Below are positions 5,983 to 6,668 of a stretch of 6,668 bases of DNA, piece by piece. Below the pieces are notes generated by a model. That model was not told the origin of the DNA and searched no databases. It saw only the letters and a program-made list of their open reading frames with translations. The stretch is taken from NCBI GenBank assembly GCA_031285115.1, contig JAITWU010000158.1, positions 1 to 6,668 on the forward strand, in the 5' to 3' direction. The DNA is from Azonexus sp. (GTDB lineage: Bacteria > Pseudomonadota > Gammaproteobacteria > Burkholderiales > Rhodocyclaceae). Each line of letters starts with the position of its first letter. The first letter of the stretch is position 1. The position numbers and the translations under genes are program-made.

Positions 5983-6668
5983 CAATCGACCTCCAGACGC
6001 TGGATGCGCAACGAATTGAGCACCACCAGCAGTGAACTGGCGGACATGCCGATGCCAGCCAGCCACGGCGTCACATAGCCAGCAATGGCGAGCGGCAGCG
6101 CGACAAAATTGTAAGCGAACGACCACCACAGATTCTGGCGGATCACCGCCAGTGTCTTCAGGGCGCGCCGCAAGCCCCGGCGCAGGTGTTCCAGGTCTTC
6201 GGAGAGGAGGACGAAATCGGCTTGTGTCCGGGCCAGTTGCGCGCCGCCGCCCATCGCTACCGAAACCTGCGCCTGGGCCAGCACCGGCGCGTCGTTGACG
6301 CCGTCGCCGACCATCGCCACCACCGCGCCGGACACCTGCAAGGCGCTCACGGCTTCGTGCTTGCCTTGCGGCGTGACGCTGGCGCGAACATCGTCGATGC
6401 CCAGTTGCCCGGCTACCCGGCGGGCGACGGCAATGGCGTCACCAGTCAGGAGAACCACTTTGCGTCCGGCCCGGCGCAGATCGGCAATCAGGGTGACCGC
6501 CTCGGGCCGGATTTCGTCGCCGATGCGAAACAGCGCCTGACAACCCGTTTCATCGCCCAGGGCAATGATGGTGTCGCCGCTGTCGAGCCACCCGGCGAGC
6601 AGGGGCGGCGGCGTTCCGGCAGCGGCGAGAACGTAATCCGGGCGGCCAATGCGATAGCGTCGGCCAGC
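5982..6668 (-). CDS. ccoI: CcoI, Cu+-transporting P1B-type ATPase (C-terminal part; 5' end beyond window)
   Basis: CcoI exports Cu+ from the cytoplasm for insertion into the CuB site of cbb3 oxidase. Only the last 228 residues are in the window and the frame stays open at the right edge. Visible are part of the nucleotide-binding domain, TGD at fragment residues 75-77 (LLTGD), and the hinge motif GDGVNDAPVL at 121-130. Two C-terminal helices carry YN at 186-187 and MSASS at 208-212, the membrane signature of Cu+-specific P1B-1 pumps. The phosphorylation site DKTGT, the CPC motif and the metal-binding N-terminus lie outside. The general copper exporter CopA is the alternative, but the TGATG overlap with ccoS and the location beside ccoN make CcoI much more likely. 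The stop at 5982-5984 is clean. Confidence 0.95.
   Translation of the reverse strand, partial: AGRRYRIGRPDYVLAAAGTPPPLLAGWLDSGDTIIALGDETGCQALFRIGDEIRPEAVTLIADLRRAGRKVVLLTGDAIAVARRVAGQLGIDDVRASVTPQGKHEAVSALQVSGAVVAMVGDGVNDAPVLAQAQVSVAMGGGAQLARTQADFVLLSEDLEHLRRGLRRALKTLAVIRQNLWWSFAYNFVALPLAIAGYVTPWLAGIGMSASSLLVVLNSLRIQRLEVD

Overview
The window is the cytochrome cbb3 (cytochrome c oxidase, cbb3-type) gene cluster of a proteobacterium. Every convincing gene lies on the minus strand, so the cluster reads from right to left. Gene order (ccoI-ccoS-ccoN-ccoO-ccoP-ccoG-ccoH), the FNR/ANR-type promoter box and moderately GC-rich coding DNA all suit a betaproteobacterium. I favour a Rhodocyclales-like organism, but that is an impression from protein sequence and not a proven assignment.

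In transcription order: (1) the last 228 residues of CcoI, a Cu+ P1B-type ATPase, run off the right edge and overlap ccoS by one base (TGATG). (2) Between ccoS and ccoN (5470-5790) lie a TTGA-N6-TCAA palindrome on the ccoS stop codon, a strong intrinsic terminator at 5679-5705, and the ccoN promoter with its FNR-type box at 5564-5577. (3) ccoN, ccoO and ccoP encode the oxidase core. A 188-base gap between ccoO and ccoP sits where ccoQ normally lies. It holds only a 55-codon ORF with a CcoQ-like first few residues and no membrane helix, plus a perfect 12-bp inverted repeat. (4) ccoP is followed by an intrinsic terminator. (5) ccoG (cupric reductase), ccoH/fixH and a 46-residue DUF3149-like membrane protein follow, closed by a third terminator at the left edge.

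Together the genes build a high-affinity terminal oxidase. CcoN reduces O2 at a heme b3-CuB centre, and CcoO and CcoP bring electrons through c-type hemes. CcoI and CcoG handle copper for the CuB site, and CcoS and CcoH act in maturation and stability. The FNR-type box suggests induction at low oxygen.

Most of the window is an ordinary cbb3 locus. The points most worth a second look are a possible small RNA of about 68 nt between ccoS and ccoN, with an FNR-like box exactly at -41.5 and its own terminator; the apparent loss of ccoQ together with a tiny single-helix protein at the operon end; and the hairpin between ccoO and ccoP. The plus strand carries no credible gene.
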